Origin: an uncultured Candidatus Saccharibacteria bacterium
GTDB taxonomy: Bacteria; Patescibacteriota; Saccharimonadia; Saccharimonadales; Saccharimonadaceae
Direction: 5' to 3'
Length of the DNA stretch: 64,000 nucleotides
Assembly (NCBI GenBank): GCA_937889535.1
Contig: CALBZW010000018.1
Span: 60,892 to 124,891, forward strand
Position numbers and translations under genes: made by a program. Of this stretch, positions 1 to 9,009 are shown in pieces (position 1 is the stretch's first letter; every line of letters starts with the position of its first letter). The notes below the pieces were generated by a model. The model searched no databases, had not been told where the DNA came from, and saw only the letters and a list, made by a program, of their open reading frames with translations.

Positions 1-729
1 GATGGCGATGGCGAAGATGAGGATAATCCAGAACATTGCTGGGTTGACTGGTAAATTAATCCAGCCGAATAGCGATAAAGTTCCAGCGGAGGTGTCAAAC
101 AACGCACTGCCGAGGCTGGCGAGCGTAGTCGGAAGTTGCGAAATGATTGAAGTGAAGATAATTAGCGAGATACCATTACCGATTCCCTGCTCGGTCATGA
201 GTTCGCCGAACCACATCAGGATAATAGAGCCAGCAACCATGGCGGTTACAGACAGCATCCAATCTGCTGTGGTCGGAGTATATGCAAGGGCAGTATTCGA
301 GGCGATCACTGATTGGTATAGGATGAAGATGTAGGCGATAGACTGTACGATCGCTAGCGGTACAGTTAAAACGCGGGTCCATTGGCTAATCTTGCGACGG
401 CCGGACTCGCCGTCCTGACTTAACTCTTCGAGGCTTGGAATAGCCTTCGTGATAAGCTGAACAACGATTTGCGCAGTGATATATGGAGAGATACCGACGA
501 GCAGGATCGAAAATGCAGTCAATCCACCACCAGAAATAAGATTTAGAAAGCTGCCAAAGTCGGATTTTTGGATCAAATTTTGGATGGCTTCTTGGAAAGT
601 TGTTGGCTCACCAAGCGGTACAGGGATATGCGCTAGAAAACGGTAGACAACTAAAAGTCCCAAAATGATCGCGATGCGTTTTAGCATGTCTTTGTTTTTG
701 AGCGATTTGAAAATAGTTTTGAAATTCAT
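1..729 (-). CDS. secY: Protein translocase subunit SecY, N-terminal part (cut by window edge)
   Basis: SecY forms the channel of the SecYEG translocon in the cytoplasmic membrane. The reading frame opens at an ATG at 729 and stays open to base 1, giving 243 residues with no stop. It shows the expected start (MNFKTIFKSLKNKDMLKR), a first membrane segment, the typical plug and second-helix region (residues about 60-85, GGGLTAFSILLVGISPYITA) and further hydrophobic helices. It lies directly after rplO, its usual place in the spc operon. An SD-like AGGGAA lies a few bases upstream of the ATG. The C-terminal half lies outside the window. Confidence 0.93.
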   Translation of the reverse strand, partial: MNFKTIFKSLKNKDMLKRIAIILGLLVVYRFLAHIPVPLGEPTTFQEAIQNLIQKSDFGSFLNLISGGGLTAFSILLVGISPYITAQIVVQLITKAIPSLEELSQDGESGRRKISQWTRVLTVPLAIVQSIAYIFILYQSVIASNTALAYTPTTADWMLSVTAMVAGSIILMWFGELMTEQGIGNGISLIIFTSIISQLPTTLASLGSALFDTSAGTLSLFGWINLPVNPAMFWIILIFAIAI

Positions 730-778
730 GTTCCCTATTACTCCATCAATTAGAGGATTCTCTGACTATACTTTTTAC

Positions 779-784
779 ATTATA
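779..784 (-). promoter_or_regulatory. secY: Possible secY -10 box (TATAAT)
   Basis: A perfect TATAAT on the minus strand sits about 50 bp before the secY ATG and just after the rplO terminator hairpin. The -35 position (802-807) falls within the hairpin and is a poor match, so this is only a plausible restart promoter for secY. Confidence 0.35.
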
Positions 785-797
785 GCATATATACCAA

Positions 798-823
798 AAA
801 GTGGCTCTATTTTGAGCCACTTT
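798..823 (-). terminator. Hairpin terminator after rplO
   Basis: Perfect 10-bp inverted repeat (AAAGTGGCTC / GAGCCACTTT) with a 6-nt loop. Read on the minus strand it is followed by a short T run, as in an intrinsic terminator. It would separate rplO from secY. Confidence 0.7.
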
Positions 824-841
824 CGTAGAAGTTAACAGAAG

Positions 842-1318
842 CTAAGCCTTGACTTCTTCTTTTTTAGTTGCAATGCGCTGTGGTACGGCAACTTTTTTGA
901 AGCTACCACCCATGCCCTTAATCGCTTCAACTGCAGTTTTGCTAGCAAATTGAGTCTCAAGGTCGATTTTCGCGGTAAGTTCGCCGCGAGTAATGACTTT
1001 AACCTTGGCGTATGGGTTTTCGATTAGACCATGGTCGGCGAGAGTGAAGTTGTCGACTTTGCCGCTGAGATCATTCAGACGGTCAGTATAGACGACGGTA
1101 GCCTTGTCATGGATGCTCTTGAAACCTTTAAGCTTTGGAATGGCTTGCATGATAGCGCGCTGACCGCCCATGAATCCGGCTGGCATCTTGCTGTGACCAG
1201 TACGAGACTTCTGACCCTTAGTACCACGACCAGCGGTTTTACCCCTGCCAGCGGAAATACCACGGCCGGCGCGAGTTGGGCGAGTATTTTTATTAACTTG
1301 TAATTCGTTGTACTTCAT
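842..1318 (-). CDS. rplO: 50S ribosomal protein L15
   Basis: 158 residues. The N-terminal Gly/Arg-rich tail (residues about 18-45, with repeated GRG and GQKSRTG) and the following conserved GFMGGQ motif are typical of bacterial L15, an early-assembling 23S rRNA binder. The start ATG overlaps the rpsE stop by one base (TAATG), so the two are translationally coupled. There is no room for rpmD (L30), which normally lies between rpsE and rplO. A hairpin terminator follows. Confidence 0.97.
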   Translation of the reverse strand: MKYNELQVNKNTRPTRAGRGISAGRGKTAGRGTKGQKSRTGHSKMPAGFMGGQRAIMQAIPKLKGFKSIHDKATVVYTDRLNDLSGKVDNFTLADHGLIENPYAKVKVITRGELTAKIDLETQFASKTAVEAIKGMGGSFKKVAVPQRIATKKEEVKA

Positions 1319-1974
1319 TATTTAGTCTCCTTTTCTGCAGTCGACTTTTTCGTACTTTTCTTTCCTTCGTTCCCGACCCATTCATCACGAGGAACTTGCT
1401 GACGAAGGCCTTCGATCACGGCATAGGCGATGTTGACCTTGTTCGTACTGCCGAGGCTCTTAGAAATCAAGTTCTTGATGCCAGTCAGACCGATAATGCT
1501 ACGAACGACGCCGCCAGCAATAATACCAGTACCAGGAGCGGCTGGTTTGAGCAAGACGTCGGCGCCAGTAGCGCGAGTTTCGACTTCGTGACAGATTGTC
1601 TCACCGTCCATGTTAAACTCGATCATATTTTTCTTGGCCTTAGTGGTGGCTTTTTGAACGGCACTAGTAACGTCACCGCCCTTGGCGATACCGATACCGA
1701 TTTTGTTCTTATGGTTGCCAATTGCAACAAGAGCTTTGAAGCGCATACGGCGACCACCTTTGACGGTGCGAGAAACACGGTCGATATTAATTGTTACGGT
1801 ATCAAATTCTTTTGGTGTGTTGTCGACATTGCGATTGCGATCGCGGCGACCGCCACGGCGTCCCATTGGTTTGCCGCCGATGTCTTTGCGAGATTTGGTC
1901 GCAGCGACTTCGTCGTTCATCTTGAGAGTGCCGGATTTGTTAATGACTTTGGCATTTTTATCAGTGTCAGCCAT
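1318..1974 (-). CDS. rpsE: 30S ribosomal protein S5
   Basis: 218 residues, longer than the roughly 165 of E. coli S5 because of a charged N-terminal extension (residues 1-55) and a Lys-rich C-terminal tail. The double-stranded-RNA-binding region is clear: VKGGRRMRFKALVAIGN, then the conserved KAPPGTG-equivalent LKPAAPGTGIIAGG. S5 helps maintain decoding accuracy at the mRNA entry site. Start chosen at 1974, preceded by GGAG seven bases upstream. Confidence 0.97.
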   Translation of the reverse strand: MADTDKNAKVINKSGTLKMNDEVAATKSRKDIGGKPMGRRGGRRDRNRNVDNTPKEFDTVTINIDRVSRTVKGGRRMRFKALVAIGNHKNKIGIGIAKGGDVTSAVQKATTKAKKNMIEFNMDGETICHEVETRATGADVLLKPAAPGTGIIAGGVVRSIIGLTGIKNLISKSLGSTNKVNIAYAVIEGLRQQVPRDEWVGNEGKKSTKKSTAEKETK

Positions 1975-1975
1975 T

Positions 1976-2305
1976 TTAGAACTCCAATCCTTCCTTGCGA
2001 GCCGCGTCAGCTAATGCCGACATGCGACCAGCATATAATTTTGCTCCACGGTCAAAGACGACGGTTTTGATATTGGCTTTCTTCGCCTTGGCGGCGATTT
2101 CTTTGCCGATGGCGGCAGCTTTTTCGGCTTTGCTACCGGTTAGCTTGCTGCCGACGGTTGTAGCGTAGGCTAAAGTTTTGCTATTATCGTCATCAATGAG
2201 TTGCGCGGTGATATGCATATTGCTAATATGGACGCTGAGGCGTGGACGCTCGGCAGTGCCATGAATTTTAGCACGAGTGCGCTTTGCGCGAAATGCGGTG
2301 TTCAT
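1976..2305 (-). CDS. rplR: 50S ribosomal protein L18
   Basis: 109 residues, slightly short for L18, which carries 5S rRNA into the 50S subunit. Recognised by [18 protein letters not shown] near residue 21, and by the C-terminal [16 protein letters not shown] region, equivalent to the family's YHGRVKALADAARE. The ATG overlaps the rplF stop (TAATG), indicating coupling within the rplF-rplR-rpsE-rplO unit. Confidence 0.96.
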   Translation of the reverse strand: MNTAFRAKRTRAKIHGTAERPRLSVHISNMHITAQLIDDDNSKTLAYATTVGSKLTGSKAEKAAAIGKEIAAKAKKANIKTVVFDRGAKLYAGRMSALADAARKEGLEF

Positions 2306-2841
2306 TATTTCTTCCCTGCCTTTCCTGCCTTACGAAGAATAACTTCGTCAACATATTTAATGCCTTTGCCCTTGTAAGGTTCAGGCTTCTTGAGAGCGCG
2401 AATCTCAGCTGCGACTTGACCGACTTGTTGTTTGTCGATGCCGCTGACTGTGATTGTCATCTTGTCAGTTTTGAGCTCGATGCCTTCGGGGGCAGCGTAC
2501 TTCACTGGATGAGAAAAGCCGAGGGCCATCTCAATTTCTTTTGGTCCACCACTAAGGCGAAAACCGACACCGTTAATTTCGAGCTTTTTCTCGAAACCTT
2601 TGGTGACGCCGGTGACGGCGTTGTTGAGTAAAGCGCGTTGTAGACCGTGCCACGCACGCGACTTTGGTTCGTCGTTGTCACGAGTAACAGTAGCGACATT
2701 GTCTTCTACGGTCACTTTGACGTTTTCCTGGAGCGGAACTGTGAGTTGACCCTTGGGGCCTGCGACAACGATGTCTTTGTCGCCGACCGTGATTGTCACT
2801 CCCGCCGGAATGTCGATGGGTTGTTTTCCGATACGACTCAT
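2305..2841 (-). CDS. rplF: 50S ribosomal protein L6
   Basis: 178 residues with two L6 repeats. The diagnostic start [16 protein letters not shown] and the C-terminal signature [16 protein letters not shown] are both present. L6 sits near the sarcin-ricin loop. This is the first gene of the second ribosomal transcription unit: a good promoter lies 32-60 bp upstream and AAAGGGAA precedes the ATG. Its neighbour upstream is not rpsH directly but an inverted L,D-transpeptidase gene. Confidence 0.97.
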   Translation of the reverse strand: MSRIGKQPIDIPAGVTITVGDKDIVVAGPKGQLTVPLQENVKVTVEDNVATVTRDNDEPKSRAWHGLQRALLNNAVTGVTKGFEKKLEINGVGFRLSGGPKEIEMALGFSHPVKYAAPEGIELKTDKMTITVSGIDKQQVGQVAAEIRALKKPEPYKGKGIKYVDEVILRKAGKAGKK

Positions 2842-2872
2842 GTTTCCCTTTCGTTAGATATTATTCTGTATC

Positions 2873-2901
2873 ATTATATCATGTACCTCTAATAATAGCA
2901 A
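2873..2901 (-). promoter_or_regulatory. rplF: Promoter of the rplF-rplR-rpsE-rplO unit
   Basis: Minus-strand TTGCTA (2896-2901), a 17-bp spacer, then TATAAT (2873-2878), about 30 bp before the rplF ATG. It explains how the distal spc genes are transcribed after the terminator that ends the upstream unit behind rpsH. Confidence 0.75.
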
Positions 2902-2924
2902 TACTGGATATCGGAGTATTTCTA

Positions 2925-2953
2925 TTGACTTTTCGTGCAAAGTGTGCTATAAT
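2925..2953 (+). promoter_or_regulatory. Promoter of the L,D-transpeptidase gene
   Basis: TTGACT (2925-2930), 17-bp spacer, TATAAT (2948-2953): a near-consensus housekeeping promoter. It is divergent from the rplF promoter, only 23 bp away, so the two may compete or be co-regulated. Confidence 0.85.
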
Positions 2954-3003
2954 GAGAAGAGTGGGTGTCTTTGATGCCCAAGTTTGCGGAAGGAGGGGTT
3001 CCC

Positions 3004-3735
3004 ATGAAAGGACAAATTAATAAGAGACGTAGAGGTAAATTGCGGACGGCGCGCATGCGGCGCAAGGTAAGAGCGGCGGTTGCTGCTGGTAGTATTGCAT
3101 TAAGCCTAATTGTCGTCACGGGCGACATGTTGCTATCGCGAGTGTTGCTGGACGTCGAAGCGGAAATATCTGATGACGCAGAAATAGTGGCTTCGACGAC
3201 AGATGTTACGGTGCGACGAGAGGCACAGCCTATGTTGGCGGAAGAATGTGCGGTAGAGCAACGGGTTGTTGTCGTAGAGGCGGAGCCTAAGTCTGAGCTC
3301 TCGGCGTTGGCCGAGATAATGAACTCTGAATATTATGAGGAGTTGGAGGATGCGTCAGAGAAGTTGGTAGTAGTTGACATTTCGGAGCAACGACTTTGGG
3401 CTTTTGAGGATGAGGAGATCGTCATGGGGAGCTCGGTGGTGACCGGAATGAAAGACTGCTATGATACGCAACTTGGCATATATTCTGTGATTCTGAAGAA
3501 ACAGGATTATACGATGCGTGGGTCGTATGGCAGAGTCCGGGTTGACTACTGGATGCGGTTCAACGACGCCTATGCTCAAGGATTGCACGATGCAAGTTGG
3601 CGGAGTAATGACGCGTTTGGTGGTGAGACTTACGTTACAAACGGATCGCACGGCTGCGTGAATCTACCCTCGGAATTTACGGCGGAATTATATGATTTTG
3701 TTGTGGTCGGTACGCCGGTTGTCGTCCAGGAATAG
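3004..3735 (+). CDS. L,D-transpeptidase (YkuD fold), membrane anchored
   Basis: 243 residues. A basic N-terminus (NKRRRGKLRTARMRRK) is followed by a membrane segment (about residues 27-48), an acidic linker, and a C-terminal YkuD domain (about 115-243). The catalytic motif GSHGCVNLP puts the nucleophile at Cys 218. Such enzymes make 3-3 cross-links in peptidoglycan, or attach proteins to it, outside the membrane. The ATG at 3004 was chosen because AGGAGGGG lies at 2991-2998; an in-frame GTG at 2965 has no such site. It has its own promoter and terminator and lies, inverted, between rpsH and rplF. No zinc or LysM domain is visible. Confidence 0.9.
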   Translation: MKGQINKRRRGKLRTARMRRKVRAAVAAGSIALSLIVVTGDMLLSRVLLDVEAEISDDAEIVASTTDVTVRREAQPMLAEECAVEQRVVVVEAEPKSELSALAEIMNSEYYEELEDASEKLVVVDISEQRLWAFEDEEIVMGSSVVTGMKDCYDTQLGIYSVILKKQDYTMRGSYGRVRVDYWMRFNDAYAQGLHDASWRSNDAFGGETYVTNGSHGCVNLPSEFTAELYDFVVVGTPVVVQE

Positions 3736-3758
3736 ATTGGTTCTTTAGTTAGATGAAT

Positions 3759-3788
3759 ACCGCTGCTTGAAAAAGTGGCGGTTTTTAT
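3759..3788 (+). terminator. Terminator of the L,D-transpeptidase gene
   Basis: ACCGC / GCGGT inverted repeat with an imperfect inner stem, followed by GTTTTTATT, just after the plus-strand stop. Confidence 0.6.
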
Positions 3789-3824
3789 TATGTGGCTCAT
3801 AGTTGAGGTAATTAATGCTTCTCA

Positions 3825-3856
3825 AAAAGATTCCGCATTTCTGCGGAATCTTTTGC
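3825..3856 (-). terminator. Strong hairpin terminator after rpsH
   Basis: Perfect 13-bp inverted repeat (AAAAGATTCCGCA / TGCGGAATCTTTT) with a 4-nt loop and a T run on the minus strand. It closes the rplC-to-rpsH unit. Being symmetric, it may also stop plus-strand readthrough from the L,D-transpeptidase gene. Confidence 0.85.
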
Positions 3857-3868
3857 GCGTTTTTAGCT

Positions 3869-4270
3869 TTAGTAGACTTTGACTAGGATTTCACCACCAA
3901 GGTGTTGTTTCTTGGCTTCGCGACCAGTCATAATTCCCTTGCTGGTACTGAGCAAGACAATTCCGCGGCCAGACTTCACGACTGGAATTTCTTCCGAGCC
4001 GACATAGACGCGGCGACCTGGCTTGGAGACTTTGCTAATCTCGCTGATTTTAGCGCAGTCACCATCCTTGCAGATCGTCACATGCAGCACGCCACGAGGT
4101 TTAGCTTCTTCGACTTCGTAGCTGTCGATATAGCCAGCATTAATCAAGCCTTCGATAACAGCAACTTTGAGTTTGCTGGTCGGAACGCGAATCTCGGTCT
4201 TGCCAATCATGATAGCGTTGCGGATGCGAGTAATTAGGTCGGCGATTTGATCAGTTGATTGTAATGACAT
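3869..4270 (-). CDS. rpsH: 30S ribosomal protein S8
   Basis: 133 residues starting at MSLQSTDQIADLITRIRNA. The ATG at 4270 has AAAGGAG at good spacing; a longer in-frame start 21 bases upstream lacks support. The C-terminal signature (STSKGIMTGREAKKQHLGGE) is the S8 hallmark. S8 binds the central domain of 16S rRNA. It is the last gene of the upstream ribosomal unit. Confidence 0.97.
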   Translation of the reverse strand: MSLQSTDQIADLITRIRNAIMIGKTEIRVPTSKLKVAVIEGLINAGYIDSYEVEEAKPRGVLHVTICKDGDCAKISEISKVSKPGRRVYVGSEEIPVVKSGRGIVLLSTSKGIMTGREAKKQHLGGEILVKVY

Positions 4271-4284
4271 ATACTTCTCCTTTC

Positions 4285-4554
4285 CTACCAACTACTCTTA
4301 GTTACACCTGGAATTTCGCCTTTGGAGGCTTTTTCCCGGAAATTAATACGACTGAGGCCAAAGTAGCGCATATAGCCGCGAGGACGTCCGTCGAGCATAT
4401 CGCGATTTTTGAGCCGGGTTGGGCTGGAATTCTTTGGAAGCTTCTGTAAACCTTCCAAGTCACCAGCGGCCTTTAACTCGGCACGCTTCGCTTTATACTT
4501 TTCGTACATCTTGCGTCGTTTTTCGTCGCGGAGGACGGCAGATTTCTTCGCCAT
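4285..4554 (-). CDS. rpsN: 30S ribosomal protein S14 (zinc-free type)
   Basis: 89 residues from [20 protein letters not shown]. It has no CxxC pairs, so it is the long C-minus form rather than the 61-residue zinc-ribbon form. The C-terminal [18 protein letters not shown] is the S14 signature. Start at 4554 rather than the upstream in-frame ATG at 4587, because the upstream one would overlap rplE and add non-homologous residues. Confidence 0.96.
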   Translation of the reverse strand: MAKKSAVLRDEKRRKMYEKYKAKRAELKAAGDLEGLQKLPKNSSPTRLKNRDMLDGRPRGYMRYFGLSRINFREKASKGEIPGVTKSSW

Positions 4555-4555
4555 A

Positions 4556-5128
4556 TTATTTGTCCTCCTTTTCAAACGGCATTCCAAATGCTTCTAACAA
4601 TTTGGTGCTCCCTTCCTTTGAACCATTTTTGATGATAAATGTAATTTCTAAACCATGCAACACGGCGGCATCCTCGAAAGTAATTTCAGGGAAAACAGTT
4701 TGCTCCTTGAGGCCAAGGCTGTAGTTCCCCTGTTTATCGAAGGCTTTGCGGCTGACGCCGTGGAAGTCACGGACGTGTGGCAAGGCGATGTTAATTAAGC
4801 GGTCAACAAATTCATACATTTTATCATTACGCAAAGTTGTGAGGTAGCCAACTGGCGCACCCATACCTTTACGAATTTTGAAGCCGGCAATAGATTTCTT
4901 CGCGAGACGACTAGTCGTTGCTTGACCAGTAATCTTCGTAAGTGTTAGCTCAACAGTTTCGGTAAAGCGTTTGTCCTCGCGCTTTTTGCCGACACCACTC
5001 GAAATGACAACTTTTTCGAGTTTTGGTACTTGATTGATATTGTCGAGACTAAGTTCTTTCTGCAACTCTTTCGCGATTTTATCGTTGTATAGCTGCTTTA
5101 GCCTTGGCATATTTTTAGTTTCAGCCAT
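4556..5128 (-). CDS. rplE: 50S ribosomal protein L5
   Basis: 190 residues. Typical L5 features are [20 protein letters not shown] near the start, then [20 protein letters not shown] and a [20 protein letters not shown] block. L5 contacts 5S rRNA and the P-site tRNA. GGAGG precedes the ATG, and the ATG and the rplX stop share one base. Confidence 0.97.
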   Translation of the reverse strand: MAETKNMPRLKQLYNDKIAKELQKELSLDNINQVPKLEKVVISSGVGKKREDKRFTETVELTLTKITGQATTSRLAKKSIAGFKIRKGMGAPVGYLTTLRNDKMYEFVDRLINIALPHVRDFHGVSRKAFDKQGNYSLGLKEQTVFPEITFEDAAVLHGLEITFIIKNGSKEGSTKLLEAFGMPFEKEDK

Positions 5129-5355
5129 TACTTATCCTCCTTTTTGAGGTTGGAGAGATCGATGCCGACATGGACTTCTTTCTTACCACCTTGAGGGTTA
5201 TATTGCGTGCGGCGCATGTGGCGTTCGCGGACATTAATATCCTTAAGCATTGCCTTGCCAGCTTGCTTATCGACTTTGACGATTTCAGCGGTTTCGCCTT
5301 TGTGGTCGCCAGCGATAATTTTGACTTTGTCGCCAGTTTTCAAACACTTACTCAT
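5128..5355 (-). CDS. rplX: 50S ribosomal protein L24
   Basis: 75 residues, shorter than the roughly 103 of E. coli. The KOW motif is at the N-terminus (LKTGDKVKIIAGDHKGETAE), followed by KDINVRERHMR. L24 starts 50S assembly. GGAGG lies upstream of the ATG, which overlaps the rplN stop. Confidence 0.95.
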   Translation of the reverse strand: MSKCLKTGDKVKIIAGDHKGETAEIVKVDKQAGKAMLKDINVRERHMRRTQYNPQGGKKEVHVGIDLSNLKKEDK

Positions 5356-5723
5356 TATAGTACCTCCGGCGCAAGGCTGATAATTTTATTAAAACCAAGT
5401 TCGCGGAGTTCGCGTGGTACCGGACCGAAAACGCGAGTACCTTTTGGCGTCTTATCGTCATTGACGAGTACGGCGGCATTATCGTCGAAGCGAATCGTGC
5501 TGCCATCTGGGCGGCGAATTTGCTGCCGAGTGCGAACGATAACGGCGCGCACGACGGCCTTTTTCTTGACGTTGCCGGTAGGGCTGGCTTCTTTGACACT
5601 GCAAGTAACAATGTCTCCAACTCTGGCGTACCTAGCTCTGGTGCCACCGAGGACCCGGATTACACCAAGTTCCTTGGCGCCGCTGTTGTCAGCGACTTTT
5701 AATCTAGTTTCCTGTTGAATCAT
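5355..5723 (-). CDS. rplN: 50S ribosomal protein L14
   Basis: 122 residues, the normal length. It starts [20 protein letters not shown] and contains [16 protein letters not shown] and the C-terminal [19 protein letters not shown], all L14 signatures. Between rpsQ and rplX, as usual. Confidence 0.98.
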   Translation of the reverse strand: MIQQETRLKVADNSGAKELGVIRVLGGTRARYARVGDIVTCSVKEASPTGNVKKKAVVRAVIVRTRQQIRRPDGSTIRFDDNAAVLVNDDKTPKGTRVFGPVPRELRELGFNKIISLAPEVL

Positions 5724-6032
5724 TTATTTTTCCTCTCCTGACTCTTGGTCGACCTTTTCACCCAAGACTTCTTCCTTTAGCTCGACAGTACCATGCGACT
5801 TTTCGAGAACTTTGACCAATTTATAACTTTTGGTCTTGCTGTATGGACGGCAAGCTTCAATTAAAACCTTGTCGCCGAGACCAGCCTCGTTGTTCTCATC
5901 GTGTGCAGTGTACTTACGAGTTTTGGTATATTGTTTACGATACAGCGGATGAGTTTCGCGGCTAGCGATTGAGACCGTAATGGTTTTATCGCGCTTTGTC
6001 GAACTCACGATGCCCTGTAATTCTCCAGCCAT
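5724..6032 (-). CDS. rpsQ: 30S ribosomal protein S17
   Basis: 102 residues with the OB-fold core GIVSSTKRDKTITVSI and the conserved RKQYTKTRKYTAHDE and GDKVLIEACRPYSKTKSYKL blocks. A Glu-rich tail (about 20 residues) extends it. Normally rpmC (L29) lies just upstream; here rpsQ follows rplP with a one-base gap, so L29 is not in its usual place. Confidence 0.97.
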   Translation of the reverse strand: MAGELQGIVSSTKRDKTITVSIASRETHPLYRKQYTKTRKYTAHDENNEAGLGDKVLIEACRPYSKTKSYKLVKVLEKSHGTVELKEEVLGEKVDQESGEEK

Positions 6033-6033
6033 C

Positions 6034-6453
6034 TTAAAACTCCTCTTTCTTAATAATCTTGACGCGGACTGGCAATTTGTGACCAGCGAGGCGGAAAGCC
6101 TCTTTTGCCTGTTCTTCGGTCACGTCGGCAATTTCGAACATGACAGTTCCAGCTTTGACTTTGGCGACGTAGAACTGTGGTTCGCCTTTGCCGCTACCCA
6201 TTTTGACGTCAAGTGGTTTTTTCGTAACTGGCGTGTGTGGGAAGATCCGAATCCAGATTTTACCACCACGTTTAACGTAGCGCGTAATCGCTTGGCGAGC
6301 GGCTTCGATCTGGCGGCTGGTGATGCGTTCATTATCGAGCGACATCAAACCCCAATCGCCGAAAGCAACGGTATTGCAGCGACTCGCGACGCCTTCGTTT
6401 TTGCCCTTGCGGACTTTGCGGTGCGCCTCACGGCGCGGTGTCATAATAGCCAT
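6034..6453 (-). CDS. rplP: 50S ribosomal protein L16
   Basis: 139 residues. Recognised by [39 protein letters not shown] and [16 protein letters not shown]16 organises tRNA binding at the A site. GGGGGAG about eight bases upstream supports the ATG at 6453 over a second ATG nine bases downstream. Confidence 0.98.
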   Translation of the reverse strand: MAIMTPRREAHRKVRKGKNEGVASRCNTVAFGDWGLMSLDNERITSRQIEAARQAITRYVKRGGKIWIRIFPHTPVTKKPLDVKMGSGKGEPQFYVAKVKAGTVMFEIADVTEEQAKEAFRLAGHKLPVRVKIIKKEEF

Positions 6454-6454
6454 G

Positions 6455-7081
6455 TTATTTCTCCCCCTTATAGATCCAAACTTTTACTCCGACAATGCCA
6501 GCTACGGTCTTGGCGTGGCAGACATAGAAGTCGACGTCAGCGCGTAAGGTATGTAGAGGAACTGATCCCTCGATAAACTTCTCACGTCGGGACATTTCTG
6601 CTCCATTCAGACGACCGCTGACTTCGACGCGAATACCTTTGGCGCCAGCATTCATCGTGCTTTGACAGGCCATCTTGACGGCGCGACGGAAGTTCATGCG
6701 CTTGCCGAGTTGGAAGCCGATATTTTCGGCAACGAGCTTGGCGCTGAGTTCTGGCTTCTTGACTTCTTCGACATTAATACGAATTGGGCCATTGACGACC
6801 TTTTCGAGTTCTTTCTTGAGCTCGTTAATCCCGGCACCTTGCTTGCCGATGACGGCACCAGCTTTGGCGGTAAGGATCGTAATTGTCGTAAGGTTAGCAC
6901 TGCGTTCAATATCGATACGGGCGATAGTTGGACGGCTGCTGAAACGAGCTTCGATAATGTCACGAATCTTAGAGTCTTCGACCAGCCAATGACGAAAATC
7001 GGCTTTGCGGGTGAACCACTTCGACGACCAATCTTTGCTGATCTGGAGACGGTAAGAAACTGGGTTGACTTTTTGTCCCAT
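6455..7081 (-). CDS. rpsC: 30S ribosomal protein S3
   Basis: 208 residues. The start MGQKVNPVSYRLQISKDWSS and the KH domain (VIGKQGAGINELKKEL near residue 75) identify S3, which lines the mRNA entry channel. The C-terminal domain holds RAVKMACQSTMNAGAKGIRV and ends in VGVKVWIYKGE, as in the family. Confidence 0.98.
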   Translation of the reverse strand: MGQKVNPVSYRLQISKDWSSKWFTRKADFRHWLVEDSKIRDIIEARFSSRPTIARIDIERSANLTTITILTAKAGAVIGKQGAGINELKKELEKVVNGPIRINVEEVKKPELSAKLVAENIGFQLGKRMNFRRAVKMACQSTMNAGAKGIRVEVSGRLNGAEMSRREKFIEGSVPLHTLRADVDFYVCHAKTVAGIVGVKVWIYKGEK

Positions 7082-7497
7082 TACTTATTCTCCTTTTTGT
7101 CATCAGCTTTTGTGGCTGATTCCTTAACTTTTTTAACCTTCTCCTCTCCGGCAACTTCGACGAAGATGTTGCTAGAAATCTTTTCAAACGGCAAAGCACG
7201 GCCACGGCTAGCAGGAACATAACGACGCATACGGGTGCCAGCAGTTACGCTGATCCTTGCGATTCGTACGGTTTTGGGGTCAATACTGACTTCGCTGTTG
7301 TTGAGTAAGTTTGCAGCTGCGCTTTCGATAGCTTTGCGTACGGCACGAGCAGCTCGCCTTGGAGTATTCTCGAGGATAACTACTGCATCGCTGACATATC
7401 GATCGCGTACCAAGCTCGCGACGACGTTCGTCTTACGAGGTTGGCTGTCGACACCTTTGATGATGGCGCGAGCAAACTTAGTATTAGTGTCGGCCAT
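7081..7497 (-). CDS. rplV: 50S ribosomal protein L22
   Basis: 138 residues. The core matches L22, including the beta-hairpin that reaches the exit tunnel (TAGTRMRRYVPASRGRALPF, near residue 88). A Lys-rich tail of about 20 residues follows. Overlaps rpsC by one base. Confidence 0.96.
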   Translation of the reverse strand: MADTNTKFARAIIKGVDSQPRKTNVVASLVRDRYVSDAVVILENTPRRAARAVRKAIESAAANLLNNSEVSIDPKTVRIARISVTAGTRMRRYVPASRGRALPFEKISSNIFVEVAGEEKVKKVKESATKADDKKENK

Positions 7498-7784
7498 TAT
7501 TTACCTCCCTTCGCGGCTTCAGCGGCTTTTTTACCGCCGTGGCGCCTAAATTTACGGGTTGGGGCAAATTCACCGAGTTTGTGACCGACCATGTTTTCGC
7601 TAATGAAAACTGGGACGTGAACCTTACCGTTGTGGACGGCGATAGTGCGACCCACCATTTCCGGTGAAATCGTAGAATGCCGAGCCCAGGTCTTGATCAC
7701 GGTGCGGTCTTCGCTTGAGAGGGCAGCTACCTTCTTCGCGAGTTTGTAGTCCACGAATGGACCCTTTTTCAGACTCCGAGACAT
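7497..7784 (-). CDS. rpsS: 30S ribosomal protein S19
   Basis: 95 residues. [19 protein letters not shown] and the [20 protein letters not shown] and [14 protein letters not shown] blocks are diagnostic. Located between rplB and rplV, as in the S10 operon. Confidence 0.98.
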   Translation of the reverse strand: MSRSLKKGPFVDYKLAKKVAALSSEDRTVIKTWARHSTISPEMVGRTIAVHNGKVHVPVFISENMVGHKLGEFAPTRKFRRHGGKKAAEAAKGGK

Positions 7785-8620
7785 TATTTCCTCTTTCCTT
7801 CGTGGCGACTGCGCACGATCATTTTATTAGTTTTCTTATTATGACGGGTACGATAACCAAGTGTAAGTTGACCCCATGGTGTACGTGGTGCTTTACCAGT
7901 ACCATGGCGACCACCGTCACCGCCACCGTGTGGGTGATCGGTCGCGTTCATGACGACACCGCGGACGGTTGGGCGGATACCCTTGCGACGACGGCGACCG
8001 GCTGAACCGATTTTGATATTCTGATGTTGTTCATTGCCAACTACACCAATGCTAGCTTCACAGTTCACGAGAACTTTGCGCATTTCGCCGGACGGTAATT
8101 TAATCGTAGCGTAGCCATTTTCTTTTGCCATGAGCTGTGCTTTAGTACCAGCAGAGCGGACGATTTGTGCGCCGCGACCCGGGGTAAGCTCGATAGCGTA
8201 GATAAAAGTACCAACAGGGATATTCTCAATTGGCAGGCGATTGCTAGTTTCGACTGCAGCATCTTTGCCAGTTTCAAAAGTGTTCCCCTTGCGCATACTA
8301 CCATCAGCGATAACATAATAATATGTACCGTTTTGGTCTTTAACGCGAGCAATGCGAGCACTGCGGTTTGGATCGTACTCGATTTCCATAATCTCGAACT
8401 TGCTGTCAGCTGGTAGCTTGTAGGTCAAGATACGGTAATGGCGTTTGACGCCGCCGCCGCGATGGCGTACAGTAATGCGACCAGCATTGTTCTTGCCAGC
8501 CATTTGTTTCTTGCTGGCGAGCAAGGACTTCATTGGCTTACGAGTTGTAATCTGATCGAAATCCTGCGTAGTCTTCTGGCGCTGAGCTGGAGTAGTTGGA
8601 CGATAAGCTTTAATACTCAT
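7784..8620 (-). CDS. rplB: 50S ribosomal protein L2
   Basis: 278 residues, the full family length. The C-terminal peptidyl-transferase-centre motif is intact: [18 protein letters not shown], with the conserved His near residue 231. [20 protein letters not shown] lies near the N-terminus. Overlaps rplW stop and rpsS start by one base each. Confidence 0.98.
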   Translation of the reverse strand: MSIKAYRPTTPAQRQKTTQDFDQITTRKPMKSLLASKKQMAGKNNAGRITVRHRGGGVKRHYRILTYKLPADSKFEIMEIEYDPNRSARIARVKDQNGTYYYVIADGSMRKGNTFETGKDAAVETSNRLPIENIPVGTFIYAIELTPGRGAQIVRSAGTKAQLMAKENGYATIKLPSGEMRKVLVNCEASIGVVGNEQHQNIKIGSAGRRRRKGIRPTVRGVVMNATDHPHGGGDGGRHGTGKAPRTPWGQLTLGYRTRHNKKTNKMIVRSRHEGKRK

Positions 8621-9009
8621 TATTTCTTCTCCTCCGCTTCCTTAGCTTTCTTTTCTGCCTTCTTGTCGGCTTTTTCGGTCTTTTTCGCTTCCTTCCTATC
8701 TTCCTTAGCGTCTTTTACTTCCTCGAAGACTGGGATTTTATCACCTTCCTTAACAGTAATGTAAGCAACTTTCTTGTCTTGGCGATTGGTAATGCCAGGA
8801 TAAGCGTGTTTGCCGCGACTGAAGCGAGTTGGCTTGCCTTTGCGGACGGTTGTACGAACGTCGATCACTGTAACCTTGAAAGCTGCAGAAATTTGTTTAG
8901 CGATTTCTTGTTTGCTGGCCTTCATTGGAACGTAGAAAACGTAAGTATTCTTAGTTTGTTCGACGTAGGCTTTTTCGGTAGCACGAGGAATATATTGTAC
9001 AGTTCTCAT
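8620..9009 (-). CDS. rplW: 50S ribosomal protein L23
   Basis: 129 residues: an L23 core of about 95 residues (ATEKAYVEQTKNTYVFYVP, then KVTVIDVRTTVRKGKPTRF), plus a Lys/Glu/Ala-rich tail of about 35 residues (residues 94-129) not found in E. coli L23. L23 is the docking site for signal recognition particle and trigger factor at the tunnel exit, so the charged tail could alter that surface (inference). Confidence 0.95.
   Translation of the reverse strand: MRTVQYIPRATEKAYVEQTKNTYVFYVPMKASKQEIAKQISAAFKVTVIDVRTTVRKGKPTRFSRGKHAYPGITNRQDKKVAYITVKEGDKIPVFEEVKDAKEDRKEAKKTEKADKKAEKKAKEAEEKK

Noticed and set aside
1396..2070. Plus-strand frame over rpsE and rplR
   Set aside because: Antisense to well-identified ribosomal genes; no ribosome site or promoter.
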